64,000 nucleotides of DNA from NCBI RefSeq assembly GCF_963924675.1, contig NC_089222.1, forward strand, positions 135,682,281-135,746,280, read 5' to 3'. The notes below the pieces were generated by a model. That model ran no database searches. It had not been told where the DNA came from and saw only the letters and a list, made by a program, of their open reading frames with translations. How positions within the stretch are numbered: position 1 is the stretch's first letter; every line of letters begins with the position of its first letter. Of this stretch, positions 1 to 12,024 are shown piece after piece. This DNA comes from Phocoena phocoena. Its lineage: Eukaryota; Chordata; Mammalia; Artiodactyla; Phocoenidae. Both the position numbers and the translations under genes were made by a program.

Positions 1-988
1 AGCCCCCGAATCAGCGGCTCCTTTAACCCCGTCCTGTCTGAGCGAAGAACAGACGCCCTCTGGCGACCTACACGCACAGGCGGGGCCAAATCCAAAGCTG
101 AGCCCCTCGGAGCTGTGAGAACAAAGAAGAGAGAGGGAAATCTCTCCCAGCAGCCTCAGGGGCAGCAGATTAAAGCTCCACCATCAACTTGATGTACCTG
201 CATCTGTGTAATACCTGAATAGACAACGAATCATCCCAAATTGAGGTGGACTTTGGGAGCAACAATATATATTTTTTCTTCCTTTTACTCTTTTTGTGAG
301 TGTGTATGTGTATGCTTCGTTGTGTGATTTTGTCTGTACAGCTTTGCTTTTACCATTTGTCCTAGAGTTCTGTCTGTCGGTTTTCTTTTTTTTTCCATAT
401 AGTTTTTAGCACTTGTTATCATTTGTGCATTGGTTTTTTTGGTTTGGTTGCTCTCTTCTTTCATTCTTTCTTTTTTCCTCCCTTTTCTTCTGAGCCGTGT
501 GGCTGACAGGGTCTTGGTGCTCGGCCGGGTGTCAGGCCTGTGCCTCTGAGGTGGGAGAGCCGAGTTCAGGACATCAACCAGAGACCTCCCAGCTCCACGT
601 AATATCAAACGGCAAAAGCTCCCCCAGAGATCTCCATCTCAACGCTAAGATCCAGATCCACTCAGCGACCAGCAAGCTACAGTGCTAGACGCCCTATGCC
701 AAACAACAAGCAAGAGAGGAACACAACCCCACCCATTAGCAGAGAGGCTGCCTAGAATCATAATAAGGTCACAGACACCCCAAAACACAACACCGGACGT
801 GGTCCTGCCCACCAGAAAGACAAGATCCAGTCTCATCCACCAGAACACAGGCACCAGTCCCCTTCACCAGGAAGCCTACACAACCCACTGAACCAACCTT
901 AGCCACTGGGGGCAGACACCAGAAACAACAGGAACTACAAACCTTCAGCCTGTGAAAAGGAGACCACAAACACAGTAAGTTAAGCAAA

Positions 989-1878
989 ATGAGAACACAG
1001 AGAAACACACAGCAGATGAAGGGGCAAGTTAAAAACCCACCAGACCAAACAAATGAAGAGGAAATAGGCAGTATACCTGAAAGAGAATTCAGAGTAATGA
1101 TAGCAAAGATGATCCAAAATCTTGGAAATAGAATGGAGAAAATACAAGAAACGTTTAACAAGGACCTAGAAGAACTAAAGAGCAAACAAACAATGATGAA
1201 CAATGTAATAAATGAAATTAAAAATTCTCTAGAAGGAATCAATAGCAGAATAACAGGCAGAAGAATGGATAAGTGACCAGGAAGATAAAATAGTGGAAAT
1301 AACTACTGCAGAGCAGAAAAAAGACAAAAGAATGTAAAGAATTGAGGACAGTCTCAGAGACCTCTGGGACAACATTAAACACACCAATATTCGAATTATA
1401 GGGGTCCCAAAAGAAGAAGAGAAAAAGGAAGGGACTGAGAAAATATTTGAAGAGATTATAGTTGAAAACTTCCCAAATATGGGAAAGGAAATAGTCAATC
1501 AAGTCCAGGAAGCACAGTGAGTCCTTACAGGATAAATCCAAGGAGAAATACGCCAAGACACGTATTAATCACACTATCAAAAATTAAGTAAAAGAGAAAT
1601 ATTAAAAGCAGCAATGGAAAAGCAACAAATAATATACAAGGGTATCCCCATAAGGTTAACAGCTGACCTTTCAGCAGAAACTCTGCAAGCCAGAAGGGAG
1701 TGGCAGGACATATTTAAAGTGATGAAAGGGAAAAACCTATAAGCAAGATTACTCTACGCAGTAAGGATCTCATTCAGATTTGATGGAGAAATTAAAAGCT
1801 TTACAGACAAGCAAAAGCTAAGAGAATTCAGCACCACCAAACCAGCTTTACAACAAATGCTAAAGGAATTTCTCTAGG
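989..1878 (+). pseudogene. L1 ORF1 (RNA-binding chaperone protein), broken
   Basis: In an active L1 this frame encodes the trimeric coiled-coil RNA-binding protein that coats L1 RNA in the cytoplasm. Here an open stretch begins with ATG at 989 and stays open to a stop at 1274-1276. It is rich in Lys, Glu, Gln and Asn with heptad-like Leu/Ile/Met spacing around residues 30-85, as expected for the coiled coil. Homology goes on in other frames through the RRM and C-terminal regions to about 1878, where the frame ends in TAG, but stops and frameshifts after 1276 destroy it. The start was chosen by the ATG and the usual position after the 5' UTR; the end is approximate. Confidence 0.8.
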
Positions 1879-1935
1879 CAGGAAACACAAGAGAAGGAAA
1901 AGACCTACAATAACAAACACAAAACAACTAAGAAA

Positions 1936-4900
1936 ATGGTAGTAGGAACATACATATCGATAATTACCTTAAATATAAATGGATTATTGCTCTGACCAAA
2001 AGACATAGACTAGCTGAATGGATACAAAAACAAGACCCATATATATGCTGTCTACAAGAGACCAACTTCAGGCCTAGGGACACATACAGACTGAAAGTGA
2101 AGGGATGGAAAACGATATTCCATGCAAATGGAAATCAAAAGAAAGCTGGAATAGCAACTCTCATATCAGACATAACAGACTTTAAAATAAAGACTATCAA
2201 AAGAGACAAAGAAGGACACTACATAATGACCAAGGGATCAATCCAAGAAGAAGATATAACAATTGTAAATATTTATGCACCCAACAGAGGAGCACCTCAA
2301 TACATAAGGCAAATGTTAACAGTCATAAGAGAGGAAATCGACAGTAACACAATCATAGTAGGGAAATATAACACCCCACTTTCACCAATGGACAGATCAT
2401 CCAAAATGAAAATAAATAAGGAAACACAAGCTTTAAATGATACATTAAACCAGATGGACTTAATTGATATTTATAGGACATTCCATCCAAAAACAATAAA
2501 ATACACTTTCTTCTCAAGTGCTCATGGAACATTCTCCAGGATAGATCATATCTTGGGTCACAAATCAAGCCTCGGTAAATTTAAGAAAATTGAAATCATA
2601 TCACGTATCTTTTCTGATCACAACGCTATGAGGCTAGATATCAATTACAGGAAAAAAATCTGTAAAAAATACAAGCACATGGAGGCTAAACAATACACTA
2701 CTAAATAACAAAGAGATCACTGAAGAAATCAAAGAGGAAATTTTAAAATTCCTAGAAACAAATGACAGTGTAAACACGACGACCCAAAACCTATGGGATG
2801 CAGCAAAAGCAATTCTAAGAGGGAAGTTTATAGCAATACAATCCTACCTCAGGAAATAAGAAACGTCTCAAATAAACAACCTAACCTTACACCTAAAGCA
2901 ATTAGAGAAAGTAGGACAAAAATATCCCAAAGTTAACAGAAGGAAAGGAATCATGAAGATCAGACATAAATGAAAAAGAAATGAAGGAAACAATAGCAAA
3001 GATCAATAAAACTAAAAGCTGGTTGTTTGAGAAAATAAACAAAATTGATAAATCATTAGCCAGACTCATCAAGAAAAAAAGGGAGAAGACTCAAATCAAT
3101 AGAATTAGAAATGAAAAAGGAGAAGTAACAACTGACACTGCAGAAATACAAAGGATCATGAGAGATTATTACAAGCAACTACATGCCAATAAATGGACAA
3201 CCTGGAAGAAATGGACAAATTCTTAGAAAAGCACAACCTTCCAAGACTGAATCAGGAAGAAAGCATTGAAATTGAGACTGTGATTAAAAACCTTCCAACA
3301 AACAAAAGCCCAGGACCAGATGGATTCACAGGTGAATTCTGTCAAACATTTAGAGAAGAGCTAACACCTTTCCTTCTTAAACCCTTCCAAAATATATCAG
3401 AGGGAGGAGCACTCCCCAACTCATTTTATGAAGCCACCATCACCCTGATACCAAAACCAGACAAAGATGTAACACAGAAAGAAAACTACAGGCCAATATC
3501 ACTGATGTACATAGCTGTAAAAATCCTCAACAAAATACTAGCAAAGAGAATCCAGCAGCACATTAAAAGGATCATACACCATGATCAAGTGAGGTTTATC
3601 CCAGGAAGGCAAGGATTCTTCAATATACGTAAATCAATCAATGTGATAAACCATATTAACAAATTGAAGGAGAAAAACCATATGATCATCTCAATAGATG
3701 CAGAAAAAGGTTTTGACGAAATTCAACACCCATTTATGATAAAAACCCTCCAGAAAGTAGGCATAGAGGGAACTTATCTCAACATAATAAAGGCCATATA
3801 TGACAAAACCACAGCCAACAACATTCTCAATGGTGAAGAACTGAAACCATTTCCTCTAAGATCAGGAACAAGACAAGGTTGTCCACGCTCACCACTATTA
3901 TTCAACTTAGTTTTGGAAGTTTTAGCCACAGCAATCAGAGACAAAAAAGAAATAAAAGGAATACAAATCGGAAAAGAAGAAGTAAAGCTGTCACTGTTTG
4001 CAGATGACATGATACTATACATAGCGAATCCTAAAAATGTTACCAGAAAACTATTAGAGCTAATCAATGAATTTGGTAAAGTAGCAGGAAACACAATTAA
4101 TGCACAGAAATCTCTTGCATTTCTATACACTAATAATGAAAAATCTGAAAGAGAAATTAAGGAAACACTCCCATTTACCATTGCAACAAAAAGAATAAAA
4201 TACCTAGGAATAAACCTACCTAAGGAGACAAAAGACCTGTATGCAGAAAACTATAAGACACCGATGAAAGAAATGAAAGATGATACAAACGGATGGAGAG
4301 ATATACCGTGTTCTTGGATTAGAAGAATCAACATTGTGAAAATGATTATATTACCCAAAACAATCTACAGATTCAATGCAATCCCTGTCAAACTATCAAT
4401 GGCATTTTTCACAGAACTAGAACAAAGACTTTTACAATTTGTATGGAAACACAAAAGACCCAAATAGCTAAAGCAATCTTGAGAAAGAAAAAATGAGCTG
4501 GAGGAATCAGGCTTCTGGACTTCAGACTATACTCCAAAGCTACAGTAATCAAGACAGTATGGTACTGGCACAAAAACAGAAATATAGATCAACGGAACAG
4601 GATTGAAAGTTCAGAGATAAACCCACACACATATGGTAACCTTATTTTTGATAAAGGAAGCAAGAATATACAATGGAGAAAAGCCAGCCTCTTCAATAAG
4701 TGGTGCTGGGAAAACTGGACAGCTACATGTAAAGGAATGAAATTAGAACACTCCCTAACACCATACAGAAAAATAAACTCAAAATGTTTTTTTTGTTTGT
4801 TTTTGCGGTATGCGGGCCCCTCACTGCTGTGGCCTCTCCTGCTGCGGACCACAGGCTCCGGACGCACAGGCTCAGCGGCCATGGCTCACGGGCCCAGCCG

Positions 4901-5887
4901 CTCCGCGGCATGTGGGATCCTCCCAGACCGGGGCACGAACCCGTGTCCCCTGCATCGGCAGGTGGACTCTTAACCACTGTGCCACCAGGGAAGCCCTCAA
5001 AATGTTTTAAAGACCTAAATATAAAGCCAGACACTATAAAACTCTTAGAGGAAAACATAGGCAGAACACTCTATGACATAAATCACAGAAAGATCCTTTT
5101 GGACTTACCTCCTAGAGAAATGGAAATAATAACAAAAATAAACAAAAGGGACCTAATGAAACTTAAAAGCTTCTGCACAGCAAAGGAAAACTTAAACAAG
5201 ATGAAAAGACAACCCTCAGAATGGGACAAAATATTTGCAAATGAAGCAACTGACAAAGGATTAATCTCCAAAATATACAAGCAGCTCATGCAGCTCAATA
5301 TCCAACAGGCAAAAAACCCAGTCCAAAAATGGGCAGAAAACCTAAATAGACGTTTCTCCAAAGACATACAGGTTGCCAACAAACACATGAAAGAATGCTC
5401 AACATTACTAATCATTAGAGAAATGCAAATCAAAACTACAATGAGGTATTACCTCACACTGGTCAGAATGGCCATCATCAAAAACTCTACAAACAATAAA
5501 TGCTGGAGAGGGTGTGGAGAAAAGGGAACCCTCTTACACTGTTGGTGGGACTGTAAATTGATACAGCCACTATGGAGAACAGTATGGATGTGCCTTAAAA
5601 AACTAAAAATAGAACTACCATATGACCCAGCAATCCCACTACTGGGCATATACCCTGAGAAAACCATAACTCAAAAAGAATTATGTACCACAATGTTCAC
5701 TGCAACTCTATTTACAATAGCCAGGACATGGAAGCAACCTAAGTGTCCATCGACAGATGAATGGATAAAGAAGATGTGGCACATTTACACAATGGAGTAT
5801 TACTCAGCCATAAAAAGAAACGAAATTGAGTTATTTGTAGTGAGGTGGATGGATCTAGAGTGTGTCATACAGAGTGAAGTAAGTTAG
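1936..5887 (+). pseudogene. L1 ORF2 (endonuclease / reverse transcriptase), broken and SINE-interrupted
   Basis: ORF2 supplies the nickase and reverse transcriptase for target-primed insertion. An ATG at 1936 begins the frame, but an early stop breaks it. The endonuclease domain is readable at 2097-2708, with the SRIDHILG and SDHNAM motifs. The reverse transcriptase domain is open from 3193 to 4467 and keeps the catalytic FADD box at 3997-4008. The C-terminal region, with a Cys/His knuckle (CWRGCGEKG followed by HCWWDC), lies at about 5500-5570 and the frame stops at 5885-5887. Several frameshifts separate these blocks, and an antisense CHR SINE is inserted at 4791-4996, so no full-length protein is possible. 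Confidence 0.92.
4791..4996 (-). mobile_element. CHR-type tRNA SINE (short, deleted form) inside L1 ORF2
   Basis: Read on the - strand the element starts with gggcttccctggtggca at about 4996, carries the RNA polymerase III box B-like cacgggttcgtgccc, and ends in an A-rich tail (T-rich on +, 4784-4803). The target duplication tcaaaatgtttt is perfect on both sides (4779-4790 and 4997-5008). It belongs to the same family as the SINEs at 6667, 26816, 49637 and 52276. Insertion into L1 ORF2 shows that it is younger than this L1. Confidence 0.93.
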
Positions 5888-6299
5888 AAAGAGAAAAACA
5901 AATACTGTATGCTAACACATGTATATGGAATCTAAAAGAAAAGAAAGAAAAAAATGGTTCTGAAGAACCTATGGGCAGGACAGGAATAAAGACATAGATG
6001 TAGAGGTTGGACTTGAGGATACAGGGAGGGTAAAGGGTAAGCTGGGACGGTGTGAGAGAGGGCATGGACCTATATATACTACGAAATGTAAAATAGATAG
6101 CTAGTGGGAAGCATCTGCATAGCACAGGGAGATCTGCTCAGTAGTTTGTGACCACCTAAAGGGTGGGATATGGAGGGTGGGAGGGAGACGCAAGAGGGAG
6201 GAGATATGGGGATATATGTATATGTATAGCTGATTCACTTTGTTATAAAGCAGAAAGTAAAGCAATTATACTCCAATAAAGATGTTAAAAAAAAAAAAA

Positions 6300-6666
6300 G
6301 AACAATTCTGGGCTTGCAATAGGCAGTTGGGGATACTTCACAATAATGTTAGAAGAAAAACTAACTGCTTCAATAAGTGGAGATGCAGGAAGTATTTTGT
6401 CTTTTTAAAGTCATAAAGTTAAAAAATACATTAAGCATTTCTTTCCTAAAAAATAAGATACTGTGGTAAGGAGAACATCTCCCACAAACATCCCATAATT
6501 TATTTGCAGGCGAGGGTAGGCAAGGGTGCAAGTAAGAGTACATTCCATTTTAGGCAAACTTGGCTTTATCTTCTTTTTTTTCTTATAAGTGGAGCCCAAA
6601 TTTGAGTTGCACCCCCCCACCCCCCAAAAAAACCCTTATTTTTTCAAGATTAAAAAAATAACTTGG
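6300..6666. other. intergenic, no gene seen
   Basis: AT-rich DNA between the L1 tail and the next SINE. A C-rich run near 6611-6625 is the only notable composition. No supported coding region. Confidence 0.6.
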
Positions 6667-6863
6667 GGGCTTCCCTGGTGGCGCAGTGGTTGAGAGTCCG
6701 CCTGCCGATGCAGGGGACACGGGTTCGTGCTCCGGTCCGGGAAGATCCCACATGCCGTGGAGCGGCTGGGCCCGTGAGCCATGGCCGCTGAGCCTGTGAG
6801 TCCAGAGCCTGTACTCCGCAACGGGACAGGCCCGCATACCGCAAAAAAAACAAAACAAAACAA
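6667..6863 (+). mobile_element. CHR-type tRNA SINE (short form)
   Basis: Begins with gggcttccctggtggcgca, contains the box B-like gacacgggttcgtgctc, and ends with a tail of the form (CAAAA)n. A short duplication-like aacttgg lies at 6660-6666 and 6864-6870. Same subfamily as the antisense copies at 4791 and 26816. Confidence 0.92.
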
Positions 6864-6870
6864 AACTTGG

Positions 6871-7789
6871 AAATTGGGGAATTAATAGAGAGGAAGATGT
6901 TTAGGGAACTCCCCAAATGCCTGACCTAACAACATATGTAGCACACAGGATTTCATTCTGCAAGGCACACAACCAATAGCACATGCAAGCTGACGGGGTG
7001 AGAGAGGTAAAGATTAGTCTAGATATTTCTTAGAGGCTTGCTGAGAAGACAGAAAGAATCACAGGCAAATCAACAAGGCTGAAAGGATCTAAAAGCGTGG
7101 GCAAGGCTGTGGGTAGGGGGTTTAGGAAATACCACCGGTATACTGGTAAATCATTTAAAAACAAAATAAGTGTGAAATGTTGTCACTTGGATGAGGGATG
7201 AGGAACAAAGGTACGTACTAAGCAGCCAGGCAGAGAAACAGGATTTCACAGGTCCATGTTCTGGGAGCAATTAGCGATGGAACAATCTCAGGTCTTAGTG
7301 AAGTGAGATACAGGATGGGAACTCACATTTGCCAGAAATGGTGGCTCCCTTTCATCAGCAAGAAGATGATAGGCTGATGAGAGTGATGATTGACAGCCTT
7401 AAATATGACTTGATTCCACCGTGGGATTATTTTCTCCGTTGATTGAAAACATTCACATTTCTTCACTTTCTGAGGGTTGTATTTAGAGATACAGGACTCT
7501 TTTTGAGATATCTTTGAGAATTAATGATCTAGTGTGACTCAAGGTCAAGCCTCATTATACTGTAATATAAAATAAAAGGGTAAACGTGATTAAACTTATG
7601 TAGGGCATAAGCTGAGGTTACTTTTTTGAAATAGGATCAGATTTTGACTTCTTATTTTTTCTTTTCTATTCCCTTTCATAAAAAGTTACTTGAAAATGTA
7701 TTATAATTTCTGGCTAATCAAATCTTAAACGTATACCATATCAAATCTTTAGGAGACTCTAAATTACAGAGTAATTTTTTTTTCTTGTA
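6871..7789. other. intergenic, nothing recognised
   Basis: AT-rich sequence with no convincing reading frame, RNA gene or repeat that I can name. Confidence 0.5.
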
Positions 7790-9412
7790 GAACTGAAACT
7801 GTGTTCTTTGACTAACTAACACCTCCTCTTTCCCCTGCTTCTCCCAGGTCCTCCTAATCACCATTCTACTCTCTGCTTCTATGCGTTTAACTATTTTAGA
7901 TGCCTCATATGAGTGGTATCATATAGTACTTGTCTTTCTGTGTCTGGATTATTTCACTTTCATAACGTCCTCCAGGTTCACCCATGTTGTCACAAATGGC
8001 AAAATTTCCTTCTTTTTAAAGGCTGAATAATGTCCCATTTACCACATCTTCTTTATCCACTCATGGACATTTAGACTGCTTTCCTGTCTTGGCTGTTATG
8101 AATAATGCTACAATGAACATGGGAGTGCAGATATCTCATTAACATCTTGATTTCATTCCTTTAGATATATAATCAGAAGAAGGATTGCTGGATCATATGG
8201 GAGTTTTATTTTTAATCTCTTGAGGAGCCTCCATACCGTTTTCTATAGTGGCTGCACCAATTTACATTCTCACCAATAGTGTACAGGGTTCCCTTTTCTC
8301 CACACCCTCGCGATACTTGTTGTCTCTTGACTTTTCGGTAATAGTTATTCTAACAGGTGTGAGGTGATATCTCAATGCGGCTTTGATTTGCATTTCCTAG
8401 ATGATTAGTGATGTCAAGCTCCTCTTCATGTACTTGTTGGTCATTTGCATGCCTTCTGCTGAGAAATGTCTATTAAGTTCCTTTGCCCATTTTAAAATCA
8501 GGTTATTATTTATTTATTTAGTGCTGTGAGTAGTATAAGTTTCTTATATATTTGGATATTAACACCTTATTAGATACATAGTTTGCAAATATTTGCTCCC
8601 ATTCTGTAGGTTTCTTTTTCATTTTGTTGATTATTTCCTTTGCTGTGCAGAGGCTTCTTAGTTTAATGCAATCCCATTTGTCTATCTTTGCTCTTGGTGT
8701 CATATCCAAGAAATTATTACCAAGGCCAATGTCAAGGAGCTTCTTCCCTATGTTTTCTTCTAGGAGTTTTATGGTTTCAAGTCTTATATATACATCTTTA
8801 ACCTATTTTGAGTTGATTTGTGTGTGTGTGTGCGTGTGCGTGTGCATGTGTGGTGTAAGACAAGTCCAATTTTATTCTTTTGCAAGTGAATATCCTGTTT
8901 TTCCAGCACTATATGTTAAGAGACTATCCTTTTCCCATTGTGTATTTTTAGACCCTTGTTGAAGATCATCCATTGATCTCATATGTGTGGGTTTATTTCT
9001 GTGCTCTCTATTCTGTTCCATTGGTCTGTATGTCTGTTTTTATGCTAGTACCGTTCTGAGTACTATAACTTTGTAATACAGTTTGAAATCAGGAATTATA
9101 ATGCCTCCAGCTTTGTTCTTCTTGCTCAAAATTGCTTTGGCTATTCAGCGTTTTTTTGGAAATTCCACATGAATTTTAGGATTCTTTTAAAGAAGTTCTC
9201 TAAAAATTGTCATTGAGATTTTGACAGGGATTGCACTGAATCTGTAGATTGCTTTGGGAACTATTGGCATTTTAACAATATTAATTCTTCCAACCCATGA
9301 ACATGGATATCTTTCCATTTATTTGTGTCTTCTTTAATTTGTTTCATCAGTGTTTTGTAGTTTTCGGTATACAGATATTTCACCTTTTTGGTTAAGCTTA
9401 TTCTTAAGCATC
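7790..9412 (-). mobile_element. old L1 fragment (3' part of ORF2 and 3' end), inverted
   Basis: The reverse complement reads as the C-terminal third of L1 ORF2. An open stretch at 8518-8709 (-) carries the familiar WDCIKLRSLCTAKEIINKMKK block, also recognisable in the younger L1 at 5140-5230. The Cys-knuckle region and 3' UTR follow toward 7790. Divergence and many stops show it is much older than the L1 at 1-6299. A (GT)n tract at 8819-8851 interrupts it. Confidence 0.88.
8819..8851. repeat. (GT)n microsatellite, interrupted
   Basis: Alternating GT with GC and AT interruptions, lying within the inverted L1 fragment. Confidence 0.85.
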
Positions 9413-10439
9413 AGAGCAATTTTTAAAATTTATACATGGATACTGAAGAAATATTTTATAATTCTAAATGATGACTATACATTGCACAAAAATCTTTTTT
9501 GGTGAATTTACATTTATAGTTACAGTAGGAAGACATTAAATTTGCAGCAGCATTCTCTGTGATTTTATTATTATTTTTAAATGATCCCGCCAGCATTCTG
9601 CAGCTGTGCTTAAAAAAAAAAAAAAAAATTTGAAGGGGTGTAAAGTTTATTAACAACAACAAAAGATGGAACAGTAAACAGCTACTGAACATGGGATACT
9701 TCCTTATTTACAAGTTTCGCTGCAGAAGGCCTGTTTTAATCAGCACTTCAAATAATCAAAGGAGTACAAATGTTCCTTTTTCTCCTTTTCAGAAGAAATG
9801 GAATGAGCCCTCAGGCAGCCACCAGCTTGGGAGAGTTGGGGGTGCTGACTGTGTTGAAGCATTAGGCAATCAGGCTAATTTCCTTATGCTACTTCTCAGG
9901 TTAGAGGGAGGAGGAGAAGAAGCAGCCAGATTCTCACTCACCCCTGGGCACTGGGGGAAACTGTGGCGCTTCCTAGGTGGAATGCTAAAAGCTGAAGTCA
10001 GCTCTTGGTATTGCCCTGGTCTCTGGCTCAGCATATTCCTTTGGGGTCCACATGTCCTCATTCAAACGGGGACATATGATTGGTAACACGAGGGACAGTT
10101 GAAGTAGGGACCATCCTGGGAAACCTGTAACTCACTTCTGAAGGTCCAGAAAATTCCTTACTTCCTTATTTTATTTATTTACAATATTCTACTCTTTATA
10201 TCCAAAGGCGAAATTACACTAACCAGGTAATTTGTATTAATACTTCTATGGTTTCTCTTTGGAAGAATATGTGTGGTGGAGTAGTCTACGAAAGGAAAAT
10301 GTTAAAATCCAGGTATCACAGAAGAGTTTGTGTTCAAACCATCCTTATCTCTGGTGATGGATGGGAGTTTGGGGATGAGAAATAGAAAGGTGTCTGGATA
10401 AGGTGACAAAGGGACTCGTTCTTGGTTCACACAGAGCAC
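9413..10439. other. intergenic, no gene seen
   Basis: Contains a 17-base A run at 9612-9628, which could be an old retroposon tail, but no element body is recognisable before it. An open stretch at 9691-10086 on + has no recognisable protein features and is taken as chance. Confidence 0.5.
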
Positions 10440-10640
10440 GTCTACTGAATAAGAGTATGAGCTCAGTCTCCATAGTCTGGATGCAAACTTTGTCTCTGTT
10501 ACTATCATAACCTTTGCGTGTCTGTATTTCTAAATCCCTAAAGTGGGGTTAAGAATAGTTCTTGCCTCATTGCAATGTAAAAATCGTAGCGTGGTGCCTG
10601 ACCCATAGTTAGTGCTCAGTAAGTTTTACCTATTATTAAA
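10440..10640 (+). repeat. MIR SINE relic
   Basis: Order and wording follow the MIR consensus: a degraded head, a central block (cctaaagtggggttaagaatag) and the 3' block tggtgcctgacccatagttagtgctcagtaag, split here by divergence. Old and degraded. Confidence 0.75.
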
Positions 10641-10896
10641 GCACTTAAAAGTTGACAAACATTTCGCCTACGGACCATTTTAATGGGGCAAGCATGGGCA
10701 GAGGCTACAGTTGCAGGGGACTCCGACTCTAAAGAGTGCAGCTGGAGACAAATGCCTTTAGTACAACTCCTGCCAGGGAGAGTACTGCCAACGGCTGGAG
10801 GGAGGTGACCTCTGCGTTCGTGCTTGAGGGGGTAAGGGGTACACAGGATGAGGCTCCACTCCTTCCAGGGCACGCACGATCCTGGACAGTTACTAA

Positions 10897-10907
10897 GTGG
10901 CTTTCCA
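10897..10907 (-). promoter_or_regulatory. candidate tonicity-responsive element (TonE), distal
   Basis: On the - strand this reads TGGAAAGCCAC and fits the TonE/ORE consensus TGGAAANNYNY bound by NFAT5 (TonEBP). It lies about 1.1 kb upstream of the MRPS6 start. SLC5A3 is a known hypertonicity-induced gene with several TonEs in its 5' flank. A chance match of this length is quite possible. Confidence 0.25.
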
Positions 10908-11548
10908 AGCATTCAGCTGGTTCTCTAAATGAACGCCCAGTAAACATTTGAGCCAAAGTCTTAGCCTATCCTTAGCAACAGCACGTGGGTCAGGCCGTGC
11001 TCATAGAACAACAAATGCCGGTCTGTGCAGGTATCGTTCTCAGCGGCTTAAGAGCATCAACTCACTCAGAGGCATCACAGCCCTGGGAAGTAGGTGCCCT
11101 TCGCATCCCCTTTTTGTAGGAGCCTGCCCAAGGTCAGGCAGCCGGCGAGGGACGGGCACGATCCGAACCCGGCGGCCCACTGCCAGCGCCTGGCGCCCAC
11201 TTCGCCGCAGAAGGGGCCCCGGAAAGCCGCGCCAGCAGCCGCACTGGAACGGAGAGCTGTGGGCAAGGGCGCGAGGGGTAGCCGGCCCCCCAGCCCCTGT
11301 ATCCCCCGCGGAGTGCGGGTGGAGGACGCAGACAGAAGCGGGAACGTTCCGGAACCCGGGTGCGCGGCCGGGGGCGGAGAGAGCCCCTGGTCCGGCCGAG
11401 ATCCCGCACGGAGCAGCGCAGCCACGGAACAGGCCCCTCACGCCGATAAGTCGCGGGGTAGGGGCGCGCGCACGGGCCAGACCGCACCGCAGCGCACGCG
11501 CACACGGGGGCGCAGGCTCGCCCGCCGCCCAGGATGAGACGGAAGGCA

Positions 11549-11559
11549 TGGAAAGTTCC
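11549..11559 (+). promoter_or_regulatory. candidate proximal TonE (NFAT5 site)
   Basis: TGGAAAGTTCC fits TGGAAANNYNY exactly and lies inside the CpG island, about 430 bases upstream of the MRPS6 ATG. It is a plausible counterpart of the proximal TonE described for the SMIT1 promoter, but the equivalence is inferred from position only. Confidence 0.4.
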
Positions 11560-11760
11560 AGCTGGTTCGAGAACTGTACGTAGCAAGCGCGGCGGCAGCG
11601 GCGGCGGCAGGGTCGGAGGGGGCGTGCGGCTGGCGCTGGAGGTTCCCGGGCGAACCCGCGGTGCCTCCCCCGGCGCAGCACCTGCGGGGCCAGGGTGGGG
11701 GGGGGGGGGTGCCGGCGGGGACCGCGGCTGCGGAGGGGGGCGGCGCAGCCGCCTCACAGA

Positions 11761-11808
11761 GGGGGCGTGGCTTGGCCTGCGGGGGCGTGGCTCGCTGAGG
11801 GGGCGTGG
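11761..11808 (+). promoter_or_regulatory. three repeated GC boxes (GGGGGCGTGG)
   Basis: The decamer gggggcgtgg occurs at 11761, 11781 and 11799, i.e. with 20 and 18 base steps. It fits Sp/KLF and EGR-type sites. The cluster is about 170-220 bases upstream of the MRPS6 start codon and is the likely core activator-binding region. Confidence 0.6.
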
Positions 11809-11979
11809 CGGCCCGTCTGCGCAGCTGCCAGAGCCTTAAAGCCCGGGCTCGCTCGGCCGGAGCGTGCTTTCGCCGCCTGGGAGCCTTCCGGCGCAGCATC
11901 CTGTCCGGTCTGCGCGGTCCCCGCCCTCCTGCGTCCCGGGAGCCGGCTCGGTTCGGAGCCGAGAGCTGTGTGTTCGGGC

Positions 11980-12024
11980 ATGCCCCGCTACGAGCTGGCT
12001 TTGATCCTGAAAGCCATGCAGCGG
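11980..12024 (+). CDS. MRPS6: MRPS6 coding exon 1 (mitochondrial ribosomal protein S6)
   Basis: Encodes MPRYELALILKAMQR, identical as far as I recall to the human N-terminus of bS6m, a protein of the mitochondrial 28S ribosomal subunit that binds mitochondrial 12S rRNA together with its partner bS18m. The residues form the first beta strand of the S6 ferredoxin-like fold. The ATG has G at -3 and C at +4, a moderate context, and sits at the 3' side of the CpG island. The exon ends at a complete codon (phase 0) with donor gtaagt at 12025-12030. It joins in frame to the exon at 61400. No targeting peptide precedes the ATG, as is usual for this protein. The 5' UTR upstream is not delimited. Confidence 0.95.

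Larger units (their letters stand above)
1..6299 (+). mobile_element. LINE-1 retrotransposon, near full length, inactive, 5' end cut by window
   Basis: The element reads 5' UTR (1-988), ORF1 remains (989-1878), ORF2 remains (1936-5887), 3' UTR with AATAAA at 6275-6280 and an A tail at 6288-6299. The 5' UTR runs GC-rich at the start and then into a T-rich stretch. Both reading frames are broken by stops and frameshifts, and a younger SINE sits in ORF2, so the copy cannot mobilise itself. The left target duplication lies outside the window. Length and domain order match a nearly complete mammalian L1. Confidence 0.95.

Noticed and set aside
9612..9628. Possible processed pseudogene ending in the A run.
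   Set aside because: No gene-like sequence precedes the run and no target duplication was found.
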